Assembly: GCA_945862295.1 (NCBI GenBank)
Contig: CAMAXT010000017.1
Span: 1-40,226, forward strand
Length of the DNA: 40,226 nt
Reading direction: 5' to 3'
Origin: Pseudobacteriovorax antillogorgiicola
Lineage (GTDB): Bacteria; Bdellovibrionota_B; Oligoflexia; Oligoflexales; CAIYRB01
The notes under the pieces were generated by a model. That model did not search any database. It was not told the DNA's origin and worked only from the letters and a program-made list of their open reading frames with translations. A program made the position numbers and the translations under genes. Below are positions 32,700-40,226 of the stretch, one piece after another; the stretch's first letter is position 1, and each line of letters opens with the position of its first letter.

Positions 32700-35176
32700 T
32701 ATTTCCTCACAACAGGTGCGAGCATCCTGCGGATACTCTGCCTAATGTCAGAGCTCAGGAGGTTAATAGCGCTTTCGGCGAGGGCTCTTATTTCGCTGGA
32801 GATCTTAAGCTTGCCATCACCAACATCTTCAGCAATCCCTTGGATTTTTAGCAGCTCGATGTAGTTCTTAAACAGATTCTTGTCAAAAAATTCAGGCTCG
32901 TTAAGTCCATTTAGAATCGAGATCCTCTGGGCCATGAGTTGACACTGCTTTTCAAACTCAGCACGTTCAAATGGTGCGCCGTCCGCATGACGCGCCATGA
33001 GCGCTGTCGACACTGCATATCGTTCCAACGTCTGACCTAAAACCCTGCTCAAAATTTTCAACGAGGTAAAATCAAGTGTCGTCACATCCGGCCTGATGAT
33101 CAGATTGCCTTCGCGGCAGAGCAATTTCTGGTCAACCAAGGCATTGATTACAGCAGAAATAACTTCAGCGCTATCTTCGTAGGCCCAAGGCAAGAAGAAC
33201 TCATCTTTTAAGAAGGGATAGAGAATTGCTGCACCCTTGATTAGAGCGTCTATCCGCATCCGATCGTTATGCTGGAAGAAACTCGCAATCAATGACGGCA
33301 CAACAATCAAATGTAAAACATTATTCCGGTAATAAGTCAGGTGAACAGACTCGCGTTCATCAACAAAAATGACGTCACCACTCGGGTGGGCAAAGCGCTC
33401 GATCTTAGAAACCTTCATTGCCTGCGCCAAAATCTCTCCAGGAGTTTCCGACGGCACGTGAACGTTTCTGCTATACGGGGCAGCCTTCAACGAATTCGTT
33501 AGCTTCTCGACAAAATAGAGAAGATCTTCTTCCGCCATAGCGCGAGTAGGGGAGGCTAAAAGAATCAAAGACACCGTCGCTACCGGGCTTAGAACAGCAT
33601 TAGAGTTAACGTCGGTTAGAATCTTGGTACCGAGCTTCGAAACTACTTTGTGCATCCAAGTTGGTTTGACTTCGGAGTCTACAGCGTCATTTTTCCAATC
33701 AGGTTGCTGGGAGTCTAGAAAATCAGAAAGCTGAAATGGTTCGCCGAATGAAATATATGCTCTGCCAAATGCAGTTTTCAGAACTTTACTAGCACCTAAA
33801 AGCTGCTTAACACTCTCGTTGCGTTTTTTATTACCGCGCAGCTCACTCTGATATGTCCTAACTTCCATCACCTTGTCGTAACCTATATAGACCGGAACAA
33901 AGGTATACGGCCGGTCTGAGTTGCGTAAAAAGCTATGTACTACCATCGCAAGCATACCGGTTTTCGGTGCAAGGAGTTTACCAGTGCGGCTTCTTCCGCC
34001 CTCTGGATAAAATTTGATCGGATAACCTTTGACCAAAAGGTAATGGACGTATTCGTTAAAAACCGACGCATAGAGTCTGTTGCCTTTAAAAGAACGGCGA
34101 ATAAAAAAAGCACCGCACCGCCGAAGAATCGGTCCAATTGGCCAAAAGTTTAAGTTGATTCCTGCTGCAGTATGCGGCGGTGGGAATCCGCTACGGTACA
34201 GAGAGTACCCGAGCAAAAGGTAGTCCATGTGGCTTCTATGGCTCGGCAGATAAATGATCTCGTGCGATTGATCGATGTCACTTATTCGTTGGATGTTTTT
34301 TATTTCAATGCCGTTGAAAATGCGGTTCCAAAGCCAGTTCAAAAAAACATCAACAAACCGCACCACCGAGTGGTTTTGCTCAGCAGCAATTTCGTTGATG
34401 TAGCGCACAGCCATTGCTTCGGCGCGTTCAGGCGTCATATTGCGCTTACGCGCCTCGTCCTGCACAGCCTTGATAATAGACTTTGATTGCAAAAGGTTTG
34501 AAATAACGCTGGAGCGCCCAGGTAAACTCGGACCTAATGCGGCGATACGCTGATTACGGTAGTGAACTCGCAACACGCGGCGCAGTTTTCTCGCACCTTC
34601 CTCAGGCGGCGCACCTTCATCAACCAGTTCGCGCAAAGAAATCGGTTTACCAAAGCGAATGTAGTTAGAGCGACCTTGGGCAAGAATAATGAAGAGCTTC
34701 TGCAATGTTCCTGCATGCTCATCATCGAAAAACAACATTTTGAATAAAGAGCCCTTTTCCTTTCCTGGATTTCGTCCCCAAAATACGGAAACAGGAACAA
34801 GATTTACCTCCATCTCTTTGTTTTCTGACGCGAGCTTTACCAGATTAAAAAGAGGGGAAGGTGGTTGACTGGTCTTCTCACGGCGAACTTGCAGAAAACC
34901 AATTTTTCTCAAACAGACATAGGAACTAGTGCCTGCATATTTTAAAGACTTGGGCGTATGATTCGGGCGCGGCAGACCCGTTTTATGCACAGCCTCTTCA
35001 AGCACTAACAAATCTGAAACTGACCCAGAGTTTAACACGTAGCAAACAGGCACCCCTGGATTCAGATTTAAATTTTCTTTTGAATTTTCTGGCAGGATCG
35101 TCGAACGGACCCAAAGGAAAAGGATCTTTCGAAGCCAGGCAATCATTCGAAACTGATTTTTCTCAATATTAGCCAA
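32699..35176 (-). CDS. plsB: glycerol-3-phosphate 1-O-acyltransferase
   Basis: PlsB transfers an acyl group to sn-1 of glycerol-3-phosphate at the inner membrane, the first step in phospholipid synthesis. The 825-residue protein has family motif I, YLPSHRSHMDYLLL (HX4D), then GINLNFWPIGPILRRCGAFF, YPEGGRSRTGKLL (the substrate-binding EGGRSR box), and YTFVPVYIGYDKV further on. Its length matches PlsB and not the short PlsY/PlsC. The start is a TTG at 35176, with GGAT 8 bases upstream and an 8-base overlap with panC; an ATG at 35146 is in frame but has no such signal. Bases 34918-35046 of this gene are repeated exactly at the right edge of the window. Confidence 0.95.
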   Translation of the reverse strand: MANIEKNQFRMIAWLRKILFLWVRSTILPENSKENLNLNPGVPVCYVLNSGSVSDLLVLEEAVHKTGLPRPNHTPKSLKYAGTSSYVCLRKIGFLQVRREKTSQPPSPLFNLVKLASENKEMEVNLVPVSVFWGRNPGKEKGSLFKMLFFDDEHAGTLQKLFIILAQGRSNYIRFGKPISLRELVDEGAPPEEGARKLRRVLRVHYRNQRIAALGPSLPGRSSVISNLLQSKSIIKAVQDEARKRNMTPERAEAMAVRYINEIAAEQNHSVVRFVDVFLNWLWNRIFNGIEIKNIQRISDIDQSHEIIYLPSHRSHMDYLLLGYSLYRSGFPPPHTAAGINLNFWPIGPILRRCGAFFIRRSFKGNRLYASVFNEYVHYLLVKGYPIKFYPEGGRSRTGKLLAPKTGMLAMVVHSFLRNSDRPYTFVPVYIGYDKVMEVRTYQSELRGNKKRNESVKQLLGASKVLKTAFGRAYISFGEPFQLSDFLDSQQPDWKNDAVDSEVKPTWMHKVVSKLGTKILTDVNSNAVLSPVATVSLILLASPTRAMAEEDLLYFVEKLTNSLKAAPYSRNVHVPSETPGEILAQAMKVSKIERFAHPSGDVIFVDERESVHLTYYRNNVLHLIVVPSLIASFFQHNDRMRIDALIKGAAILYPFLKDEFFLPWAYEDSAEVISAVINALVDQKLLCREGNLIIRPDVTTLDFTSLKILSRVLGQTLERYAVSTALMARHADGAPFERAEFEKQCQLMAQRISILNGLNEPEFFDKNLFKNYIELLKIQGIAEDVGDGKLKISSEIRALAESAINLLSSDIRQSIRRMLAPVVRK
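34918..35046 (-). repeat. plsB interior copy of a 129-bp exact direct repeat
   Basis: These 129 bases are identical to 40098-40226, which is the end of the window. The repeated DNA encodes roughly residues 44-86 of PlsB (from CYVLNSGS to KYAGTSSY). The spacing between copies is 5180 bases. Confidence 0.97.
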
Positions 35177-36047
35177 TGGTTTTATCCAGCTCTAAGTTAT
35201 CTATTAATCTGGTCTGACCAATCTTTGCTGCGATGAGCAAAACCGGTGGTTGATCAACCATACTCTCAAAACTTTCCAAATCAGCTTGGCGACGAATCTC
35301 AGCGTATTCTAGCGCAATCCCACCGACCTTCGCTACTTTATGAAATTCTTCGACGAGGGTATCGACTTTATTCTCACCACGTTGATACGCTGCTGCTGCT
35401 GCACGTAATCCAACATTTAACCTAACCGCTAACTCGCGGTCAGTATCACTCAGAAACCTATTGCGACTACTAAGTGCTAAGCCGTCGGGCTCTCTGACGG
35501 TATCCAAAGGTTCGATACGAACATTGTGGTTTAAATCACGAAACATCTGCTCGATTAGTTTCAGTTGCTGGTAGTCTTTTTTACCAAAAACTGCGACGTC
35601 ACAACCGATTATATTAACTAGTTTCATAACAACCGTTAAGACACCGTCGAAGTGCCCAGGACGACTCGTGCCACAAAGTCCGACTGACATCCGTCTGTTG
35701 GTGATATAGGTCTGATAACCTGCCGGATAAATGGTGGCGGTGTTGGGTAAGAAAACCGCATCGACATTTAATGTCGCGAGTAGATCTATGTCTTCACGAA
35801 CAGTACGCGGGTATTTTGCAAAGTCTTCGTTCGGACCAAACTGCGTCGGATTTACAAAGATGCTAACAACGACACGATCAGCAAGTTGCTTAGCTCGGCG
35901 CACAAGGGCCAAGTGACCATGATGCAACGCGCCAAGGGTCGGTACAAAGGCAATCGTCGACTGCTCTTGTCGCAACGCTTTTTTAAACTCGCTGACTTCA
36001 GCTAACGAAATTAAAGTGGCTGGAACACCCAAGAAGTTCGTCCTCAT
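35169..36047 (-). CDS. panC: pantoate-beta-alanine ligase (pantothenate synthetase)
   Basis: Joins D-pantoate and beta-alanine with ATP to make pantothenate, the CoA precursor. The 292-residue protein shows FVPTLGALHHGHLALVRRAK (the HIGH-like nucleotide-binding motif), VVVSIFVNPTQFGPNEDF, PGHFDGVLTVVMKL, the CDVAVFGKKDYQQLKLIEQM segment and SSRNRFLS, all family features. The first-choice start is the ATG at 36047; a TTG at 36056 would add three residues. Neither has a strong ribosome-binding site. Its stop overlaps plsB by 8 bases, giving the order panC, plsB, rsgA, acyl-CoA dehydrogenase. I found no panB or panD. Confidence 0.95.
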   Translation of the reverse strand: MRTNFLGVPATLISLAEVSEFKKALRQEQSTIAFVPTLGALHHGHLALVRRAKQLADRVVVSIFVNPTQFGPNEDFAKYPRTVREDIDLLATLNVDAVFLPNTATIYPAGYQTYITNRRMSVGLCGTSRPGHFDGVLTVVMKLVNIIGCDVAVFGKKDYQQLKLIEQMFRDLNHNVRIEPLDTVREPDGLALSSRNRFLSDTDRELAVRLNVGLRAAAAAYQRGENKVDTLVEEFHKVAKVGGIALEYAEIRRQADLESFESMVDQPPVLLIAAKIGQTRLIDNLELDKTIG

Positions 36048-36683
36048 AAACGTCAATTTAACTAACGATTATGAATACATTAATAGTGGCGAGCTGACAA
36101 TTAGAGCCGCTCCCACCGGCACGGAAATCGTCCCTTGCAGGGGAAAGACTATAATCTCAGGACGTTCCCACGAAAAAGAATTTAATAGTCCATTCCGACC
36201 AAATCCCAAAGGATGCGGTGCCTACGGCTACCGCCAGGTAGAATACCTGAACAGCAACCCCGCCAGGTTCCAAACGTGATGAAACGTTGCAGCCGGTATG
36301 CCTCTTCAACCCCAGAGTTTCCTCATGTCTTCCGACTTCGGCAACGCAGTCACATCGGCAGCTAGATGAATTTCCCTTCGGCACCGCAGTCATCTCAGTT
36401 GCGATTTGCAACTGGGTGGTGACCAGTCCCTCGTCTGAGTCCGTACAATCGGTGCGAACATGAAATTTTGAGGTGACGAACTTTAGTTGTTGCTGGCACT
36501 TCCTCGCTAAGAAATGAATCCGAATCATCTCAGATTCCCTCCTACAAAATCGATCGAAATGTTCACTCACGTTGTCTCTGTGAGATCGCCCATTCATTCG
36601 CACAAAATATCAGTTCCTGCGAAATCATCCGCTGACGTCCGAGGTCGCTGCCACTTCGCCCTCTGCAGTGCTTTGTTACGGGG
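36048..36683. other. non-coding gap upstream of the IS91-type transposase
   Basis: No gene is supported in this 636-base stretch; open frames on both strands lack family similarity and ribosome-binding sites. It should hold the panC promoter on the minus strand near 36050-36110 (AT-rich) and the left end of the IS91-type element, which cannot be placed exactly. An imperfect direct repeat with CTTCGGCAACGCAGTCA near 36336 and CTTCGGCACCGCAGTCA near 36377 is present and may be part of the element end. Confidence 0.5.
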
Positions 36684-38186
36684 ATGGCAGAGCAAGCACA
36701 GAAACCCGCGAAATACCAAAGGCGTCGCCCCGAGCTTACGCCTTGCTTCAAAATCGTAAACGAGTACATGGACAGCTTCGTTCAGGCGCGTGAGTCTGAA
36801 AACCGTCCTCTCCCACAGTACGTCATAGATGAATTCGAAGCGTTCATTAAATGCGGAATTCCTGCATATGGTTTCCTGCGACTTAAGTGCGGCTGCTGTG
36901 GGGAAGAAAAAATCGTGGCCTTTAGCTGCAAAAAAAGAGGCTTCTGCCCCTCTTGTTGCGCTAAGAGGCAAATGGAAACCGCTGCGCACTTGGTTGATAA
37001 CGTGCTCCCACTTGCCCCGTACCGTCAAATGGTGCTCTCATTCCCAATTCCGCTTCGCTACTGGCTGCATACAAACAAAAAACTCTTCTCAAAAATCCAC
37101 AGTATCGTCATCAAGGAAATGCACCGTTATTATATAAACAAAGCCAAACTAGCGGGCATCAAAAGCCCATATCCCGGCAGCATCAGCTTCACTCAGCGCG
37201 CCGGATCAGCTCTAAACGTAAATCCGCATCTTCATGTACTGCTGCTCGACGGCGTTTACACCGAAGTAAACGGAGTGGTGAAGTTGCGTAACATAGACCC
37301 GGTAACGGATGACGAGGTGGCCTGGCTCTGTGAAAATATCGCTAAGAATGTCATGAAACACCTGACAAAGGAAGGTTACCTGGATAAAGACGGGGAAGTA
37401 GTACAAAACCCGATGATGGACGAGCTCTTCCAGGAAAACGATGCCATCACGGCCGCTGCTTACGCATCCATTGCTGGGAAGATTGCCTTCGGAAAAAATG
37501 CTGGCAAATACGTGACTAGGATTGGCAGCGGGTTTGGCTATTTCGAAGAAGTACCACTTGCAAAAGGAAAGCGCTGCTTCAGCGTCAATGGGTTCAGCCT
37601 GCACTGCAATACTTCGACAAATACCCACGCCCGTGACCGTCTGGAAAAGCTGATCGAATATATCGCCCGCGGCCCGCTCTCTAATGAGCGTCTGGAAATC
37701 ACAGACGGCGGCAAAGTCAAACTCCAGCTCAAAACAGCATGGCGGGATGGGACCTCGCATCTTCTCCTCTCACCGCATGAGTTCCTGGAAAAGCTCGCAG
37801 CCATCATCCCGCCGCCGAAATCACATCTGGTGAGATGGGGAGGAGTCTTCGCAGCGAATTCGCCGTTTCGAAAAAAGATCGTACTCAAGCCAGAAGAAAA
37901 GAAAGGGTTCGACTTTCAAGATGGTGAAAAAAAGCGGGTGAATAAATCATGGAGCCTCATGCTTCTACGGGTCTTTAAACTCGATGTGCTCAAATGCAAC
38001 TGCGGTGGGGATCTCACTCCGCTTGGAGCGGTACAGGATCCCGGCGAAGTCAAAAGATACCTGAAACATATGAATATAGACTATGATCCCCCACCACGTG
38101 GACCACCTGGAGAGATACAGGGGAGCTTTGGCTTCGAGCAGCAATATGTCAGCGACGGTGCGGAGCCGGACTTCTACCCAGACTGA
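36684..38186 (+). CDS. IS91-family (Y1/HUH-type) transposase
   Basis: A 500-residue rolling-circle transposase. The N-terminus has a Cys-rich zinc-binding region (CGCCGEEKIVAFSCKKRGFC then CPSCCAKRQ). Then come NPHLHVLLLDG with the HUH-type His182 and His184, and EKLIEYIARGPL, where Tyr326 is the likely catalytic Tyr. The C-terminus has LDVLKCNCGGDLTPLG. This combination is typical of the IS91/IS801 group, which moves by one-ended rolling-circle replication and often carries adjacent DNA along. The gene is intact with no stop or frameshift; the ATG at 36684 has GGGG only 0-1 base away, so initiation is uncertain. A truncated relative lies at 17124-17432. The 249 bases downstream hold no gene I can support. 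Confidence 0.94.
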   Translation: MAEQAQKPAKYQRRRPELTPCFKIVNEYMDSFVQARESENRPLPQYVIDEFEAFIKCGIPAYGFLRLKCGCCGEEKIVAFSCKKRGFCPSCCAKRQMETAAHLVDNVLPLAPYRQMVLSFPIPLRYWLHTNKKLFSKIHSIVIKEMHRYYINKAKLAGIKSPYPGSISFTQRAGSALNVNPHLHVLLLDGVYTEVNGVVKLRNIDPVTDDEVAWLCENIAKNVMKHLTKEGYLDKDGEVVQNPMMDELFQENDAITAAAYASIAGKIAFGKNAGKYVTRIGSGFGYFEEVPLAKGKRCFSVNGFSLHCNTSTNTHARDRLEKLIEYIARGPLSNERLEITDGGKVKLQLKTAWRDGTSHLLLSPHEFLEKLAAIIPPPKSHLVRWGGVFAANSPFRKKIVLKPEEKKGFDFQDGEKKRVNKSWSLMLLRVFKLDVLKCNCGGDLTPLGAVQDPGEVKRYLKHMNIDYDPPPRGPPGEIQGSFGFEQQYVSDGAEPDFYPD

Positions 38187-38435
38187 CAAGCAGATCAGCC
38201 GACATCAGCATGAACGGGTCAGCATGGCGTTGGACGGGTGCGTCTATAATCGGCCGCAAGCTGGCCATTCAAGATGACATGGACTACAAGGGTCAGCATT
38301 GGTTCAGAAAAGCACGGAAAAAGCGTCACTATGAATCGTTAGTATTGGTGAGTTCAGCAGAGGGACAGGTTGAAAAAAGGGCTCAAACGTCCTACCATCC
38401 GCTGATAATAAATAATGGTTCAAAAATTGAAATCT

Positions 38436-38894
38436 CTATGAAGTATAAGGATCCAAATAATCCTTTAAATCTTGCTTGGGGGCCCAATCACAAGCGGTTC
38501 GACCTTTATGATCCTTATCCCCAATTCGCGCACCGGCTTCGATTAAAACTTTACATAATTCAATCGAGTTCTTGATAGCAGCTAGCATCAGTGGTGTTTT
38601 TCCAGAATGATCCGCACAGTGAACATTGGCTCCTAACTTTAGCAATGCTTTAACAACGTCGATGGAGCCAGAAGAACAGGCTGTTATCAATAAATTACTG
38701 GTCCCTGTTTTGGGACCTGAGTGGGCATCACTCCCGTAGAGATCAGTATCAAAACTGAAATCATGATCAACAGAGAACTGACTCGGCACTAATTCTAAAA
38801 CAGTGTCCACATCATCGAGACTTAACGCTGTTGTCAAACGTTGTTCTGCTGGAATAATATTTTTAGGTTTTATACCAATAGAAACAATTGACAT
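38436..38894 (-). CDS. ankyrin-repeat protein, last gene of the right-end cassette
   Basis: A 152-residue protein. Residues about 65-145 hold ankyrin repeats: NLLITACSSGSIDVVKALLK then GANVHCADHSGKTPLMLA, and AIKNSIELCKVLIEAGARIG then DKDHKGRTACDWA. The first 60 residues are unlike any family I know. It has no signal peptide, so it is cytoplasmic. Ankyrin proteins bind partners. Small ankyrin proteins in accessory cassettes are sometimes immunity or inhibitor proteins, which is only a possibility here. It follows the 231-residue gene by 36 bases on the same strand, and it lies next to the IS91-type element, with the genes facing each other. Confidence 0.85.
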   Translation of the reverse strand: MSIVSIGIKPKNIIPAEQRLTTALSLDDVDTVLELVPSQFSVDHDFSFDTDLYGSDAHSGPKTGTSNLLITACSSGSIDVVKALLKLGANVHCADHSGKTPLMLAAIKNSIELCKVLIEAGARIGDKDHKGRTACDWAPKQDLKDYLDPYTS

Positions 38895-38930
38895 TTTTAT
38901 TGCGCTTTCTCGATGATGGGTTGCACTGTT

Positions 38931-39626
38931 TTAAAGGCACTTTTCAATTTCACCTTTAAGGCTTTTGGCTAAATTTGAAGGAAGAGACCTATCTAAATTA
39001 ATCGTTAAACTCAAAATTCCATTTGCCATAGCACATGAAATATCTTTGTTGTTCCCAGTAATCATTTTAATTTCTTTTAAAACCCTAATACTTTCTTGGC
39101 CAATTTTATCTCGAGCAATTTCATGCATTGTTGCTATCAGTGACACAATATAGTCATTTAAATTTAGTAAATGAGTAGCTGAATCAGAAACAGTATTCCA
39201 ATCTATCGTAAGCAATGGCTGAAACTCCGAAACAAGTTTCTTTAACTGCAAACGACTCGGAGCAACTTCATGTTCGCGATTAGATCGGTTTCCAAAAGTT
39301 AACCGACTCACTTCAGACTCAATACTATGTACAATACAAACGACGACATCGTTTGTCGAAACATAGATCAAATCATGGGGAACTAAACCATTCTGCGTTA
39401 CACCACCTAAAATAAAATGTGAGCTTCTTTGTTCGGTATCTTCCTGCCATCTAACCAGCCTTCCAACAAATTGATGACCATTATTAGTGGAGACTGTTAA
39501 CAGTGGACACCGATCGAGCGTAAGAGACTCGATCGACTCCACTTGTTGGCCAAGAAATTTAACGAGATCTCTAGCTGATTTCGCTGGCGCATTCCTGATA
39601 AACAACTGAAACTGCTCAGCATTCAT
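38931..39626 (-). CDS. hypothetical protein with a domain shared with the upstream gene
   Basis: A 231-residue cytoplasmic protein without recognised family. Residues 1-130 are beta-rich (LLTVSTNNGHQFVGRLVRWQ, HDLIYVSTNDVVVCIVHSIE), which may be an Sm-like or similar small barrel. Residues about 140-231 are homologous to the neighbouring 135-residue protein: both show T[IV]DW, later HEIARDKIGQ against KEICKDKMGK, then VLKEIKMITGNNKD against ALKEVIITNTKD, and a closing LKGEIEKCL against LVAELEKSL. Its ATG overlaps the stop of that gene by one base (TAATG), with GAGAAG 8 bases upstream. So the two are made together. I can assign no function. Confidence 0.8.
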   Translation of the reverse strand: MNAEQFQLFIRNAPAKSARDLVKFLGQQVESIESLTLDRCPLLTVSTNNGHQFVGRLVRWQEDTEQRSSHFILGGVTQNGLVPHDLIYVSTNDVVVCIVHSIESEVSRLTFGNRSNREHEVAPSRLQLKKLVSEFQPLLTIDWNTVSDSATHLLNLNDYIVSLIATMHEIARDKIGQESIRVLKEIKMITGNNKDISCAMANGILSLTINLDRSLPSNLAKSLKGEIEKCL

Positions 39627-40033
39627 TAAAGTGACTTCTCCAATTCAGCAACCAAACCTTTTGTTCGATCATCGATGTTATCAATATTTGAAATGGGGCT
39701 GTGATCTAATGTGATTTTGCCATCTGCAAATGTCCAGCAATCACCATAATAGTAATCTTTGGTATTGGTAATTATGACTTCTTTTAAAGCTGCCTGTAAC
39801 GCATCCTTGCCCATTTTATCTTTACAAATTTCCTTCAAGCCGTCGACCAACGGAGTGAAATAAACTTTTGTAAATGCATCTTCATACATATGGCTATAAT
39901 CAGGCGCAGCTAATTTATCCCAGTCAACTGTGATTTTGACGTCAATCCCAACTGCTTCGTTAACTTTTTTGGCCCAAGCTGGGAACGACTTCTCTTGAAA
40001 TTCACCCACTGCACGACGTTCTGCTAATCCCAT
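39626..40033 (-). CDS. hypothetical protein, first gene of the right-end cassette
   Basis: A 135-residue acidic protein without signal peptide or membrane helix. The bulk (residues 30-135) is the domain also found at the C-terminus of the next gene product: KITVDWDKLA, LKEICKDKMGKDALQAALKE, VIITNTKDYY, WTFADGKITLDHSP and LVAELEKSL. A predicted helix with CKDKMG and a C-terminal beta-hairpin are the common core. AAGGGG lies 6 bases before the ATG, a strong site. Directly upstream the sequence becomes a truncated plsB fragment, whose frame reads to 40024 and overlaps this start by 10 bases, so plsB-derived transcription could reach the cassette. Confidence 0.8.
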   Translation of the reverse strand: MGLAERRAVGEFQEKSFPAWAKKVNEAVGIDVKITVDWDKLAAPDYSHMYEDAFTKVYFTPLVDGLKEICKDKMGKDALQAALKEVIITNTKDYYYGDCWTFADGKITLDHSPISNIDNIDDRTKGLVAELEKSL

Positions 40034-40226
40034 AAAATGCCCCTTTTTAAATAAATAACATTAGTTCTTATTACAAAAACTCTACATACTACACTTCCAT
40101 AGGAACTAGTGCCTGCATATTTTAAAGACTTGGGCGTATGATTCGGGCGCGGCAGACCCGTTTTATGCACAGCCTCTTCAAGCACTAACAAATCTGAAAC
40201 TGACCCAGAGTTTAACACGTAGCAAA
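40024..40226 (-). pseudogene. truncated plsB 5' fragment fused to cassette leader
   Basis: On the minus strand the plsB reading frame runs in from the window edge (CYVLNSGSVSDLLVLEEA onward) and is identical to plsB up to KYAGTSSY. At the junction at 40098 it leaves plsB and continues for 21 residues of unrelated sequence to a stop overlapping the first cassette gene. The fragment lacks all catalytic motifs. Whether it is a true second copy or an assembly-graph end cannot be told from this window. Confidence 0.85.
40098..40226 (-). repeat. edge copy of the 129-bp plsB direct repeat
   Basis: Identical to 34918-35046 over all 129 bases, and it runs to the last base of the window, so the true repeat may be longer. 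The identity starts abruptly at 40098 after unrelated AT-rich sequence. The last 127 bases alone equal a common assembler k-mer size, so the repeat may mark a contig end. Confidence 0.97.

Noticed and set aside
36157-36603. 148-residue minus-strand open frame upstream of the IS91-type transposase
   Set aside because: It shows no family similarity and no ribosome-binding site, and lies in the probable element end.
37212-37760. 182-residue open frame antisense to the IS91-type transposase
   Set aside because: It is a shadow of the transposase codons; the plus strand has the HUH, Tyr and zinc motifs.
38210-38575. 121-residue plus-strand open frame after the transposase
   Set aside because: It overlaps the end of the ankyrin gene, has no convincing start signal and no known domain. 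It may include the element's right end.
1-40226. CRISPR arrays, rRNA and tRNA genes
   Set aside because: I saw no regularly spaced short repeats, no rRNA-like stretch and no cloverleaf with a CCA or TTC loop pattern. A dedicated scan was not possible.

Overview
The window looks like a chromosomal segment of a Gram-negative bacterium with a moderate GC content (mid-40s by eye, not computed). It carries many lipoproteins with clear lipoboxes, outer-membrane-type proteins, an O-antigen ligase-like protein and PlsB. The richness in lipoproteins and TPR/LysM envelope proteins, with no close match to a well-known gamma- or alphaproteobacterial gene order, suggests a deltaproteobacterial or Bdellovibrionota/Oligoflexia-like organism. 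That placement is an inference only. No rRNA, tRNA or CRISPR array was seen.

Layout. 1-780 is the 3' end of an RlmC-type rRNA methyltransferase. 904-3285 is a large lipoprotein of unknown function with a strong terminator. 3497-5903 is a tight plus-strand operon: tryptophan 2,3-dioxygenase, a class I/II aminotransferase and a [2Fe-2S] ferredoxin. 5912-9253 runs on the minus strand: a coiled-coil protein, a CpoB/YbgF-like TPR lipoprotein, tsaD and rsmA. 9376-11121 is a DEAD-box RNA helicase. 11271-12993 holds a small outer-membrane-type protein and an orphan CpaF-like ATPase. 13292-15073 is aspS. Its 3' end is duplicated around a 2.4-kb insertion with a regulator remnant, an AAA/DUF4143 ATPase behind a perfect palindrome, and an IS91-type transposase remnant. 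The aspS terminator now lies beyond this insertion. 17568-25049 is a long minus-strand run: PilZ protein, TPR lipoprotein, LysM protein, dprA, smg-like (DUF494) and topA. 25036-27547 has a decayed and an intact copy of an O-antigen ligase-like gene around a small eRF1-like protein. 27659-29220 has a secreted barrel-like protein and a DUF6279 lipoprotein. 29322-36047 is a minus-strand run of panC, plsB, rsgA, an acyl-CoA dehydrogenase and an EEP-fold lipoprotein, with overlapping genes.

The right end (36048-40226) is accessory. An intact IS91-family transposase is followed by a compact minus-strand three-gene cassette: two proteins with homologous C-terminal domains and an ankyrin-repeat protein. 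The last 129 bases repeat the interior of plsB exactly, so the cassette abuts a second, truncated plsB 5' fragment. This could mean a 5.18-kb tandem duplication, a circular form, or an assembly-graph end.

The core genes serve translation and RNA maturation (rlmC, rsmA, tsaD, aspS, rsgA, helicase), DNA handling (topA, dprA), phospholipid and CoA synthesis (plsB, panC) and envelope building. Several genes appear to start with GTG or TTG, and one secreted protein has no standard start codon in front of its signal peptide. The most unusual structures are the repeat-bounded aspS island, the plsB/cassette junction at the right edge, and the decayed ligase copy whose sequence runs into the start of the PilZ gene.
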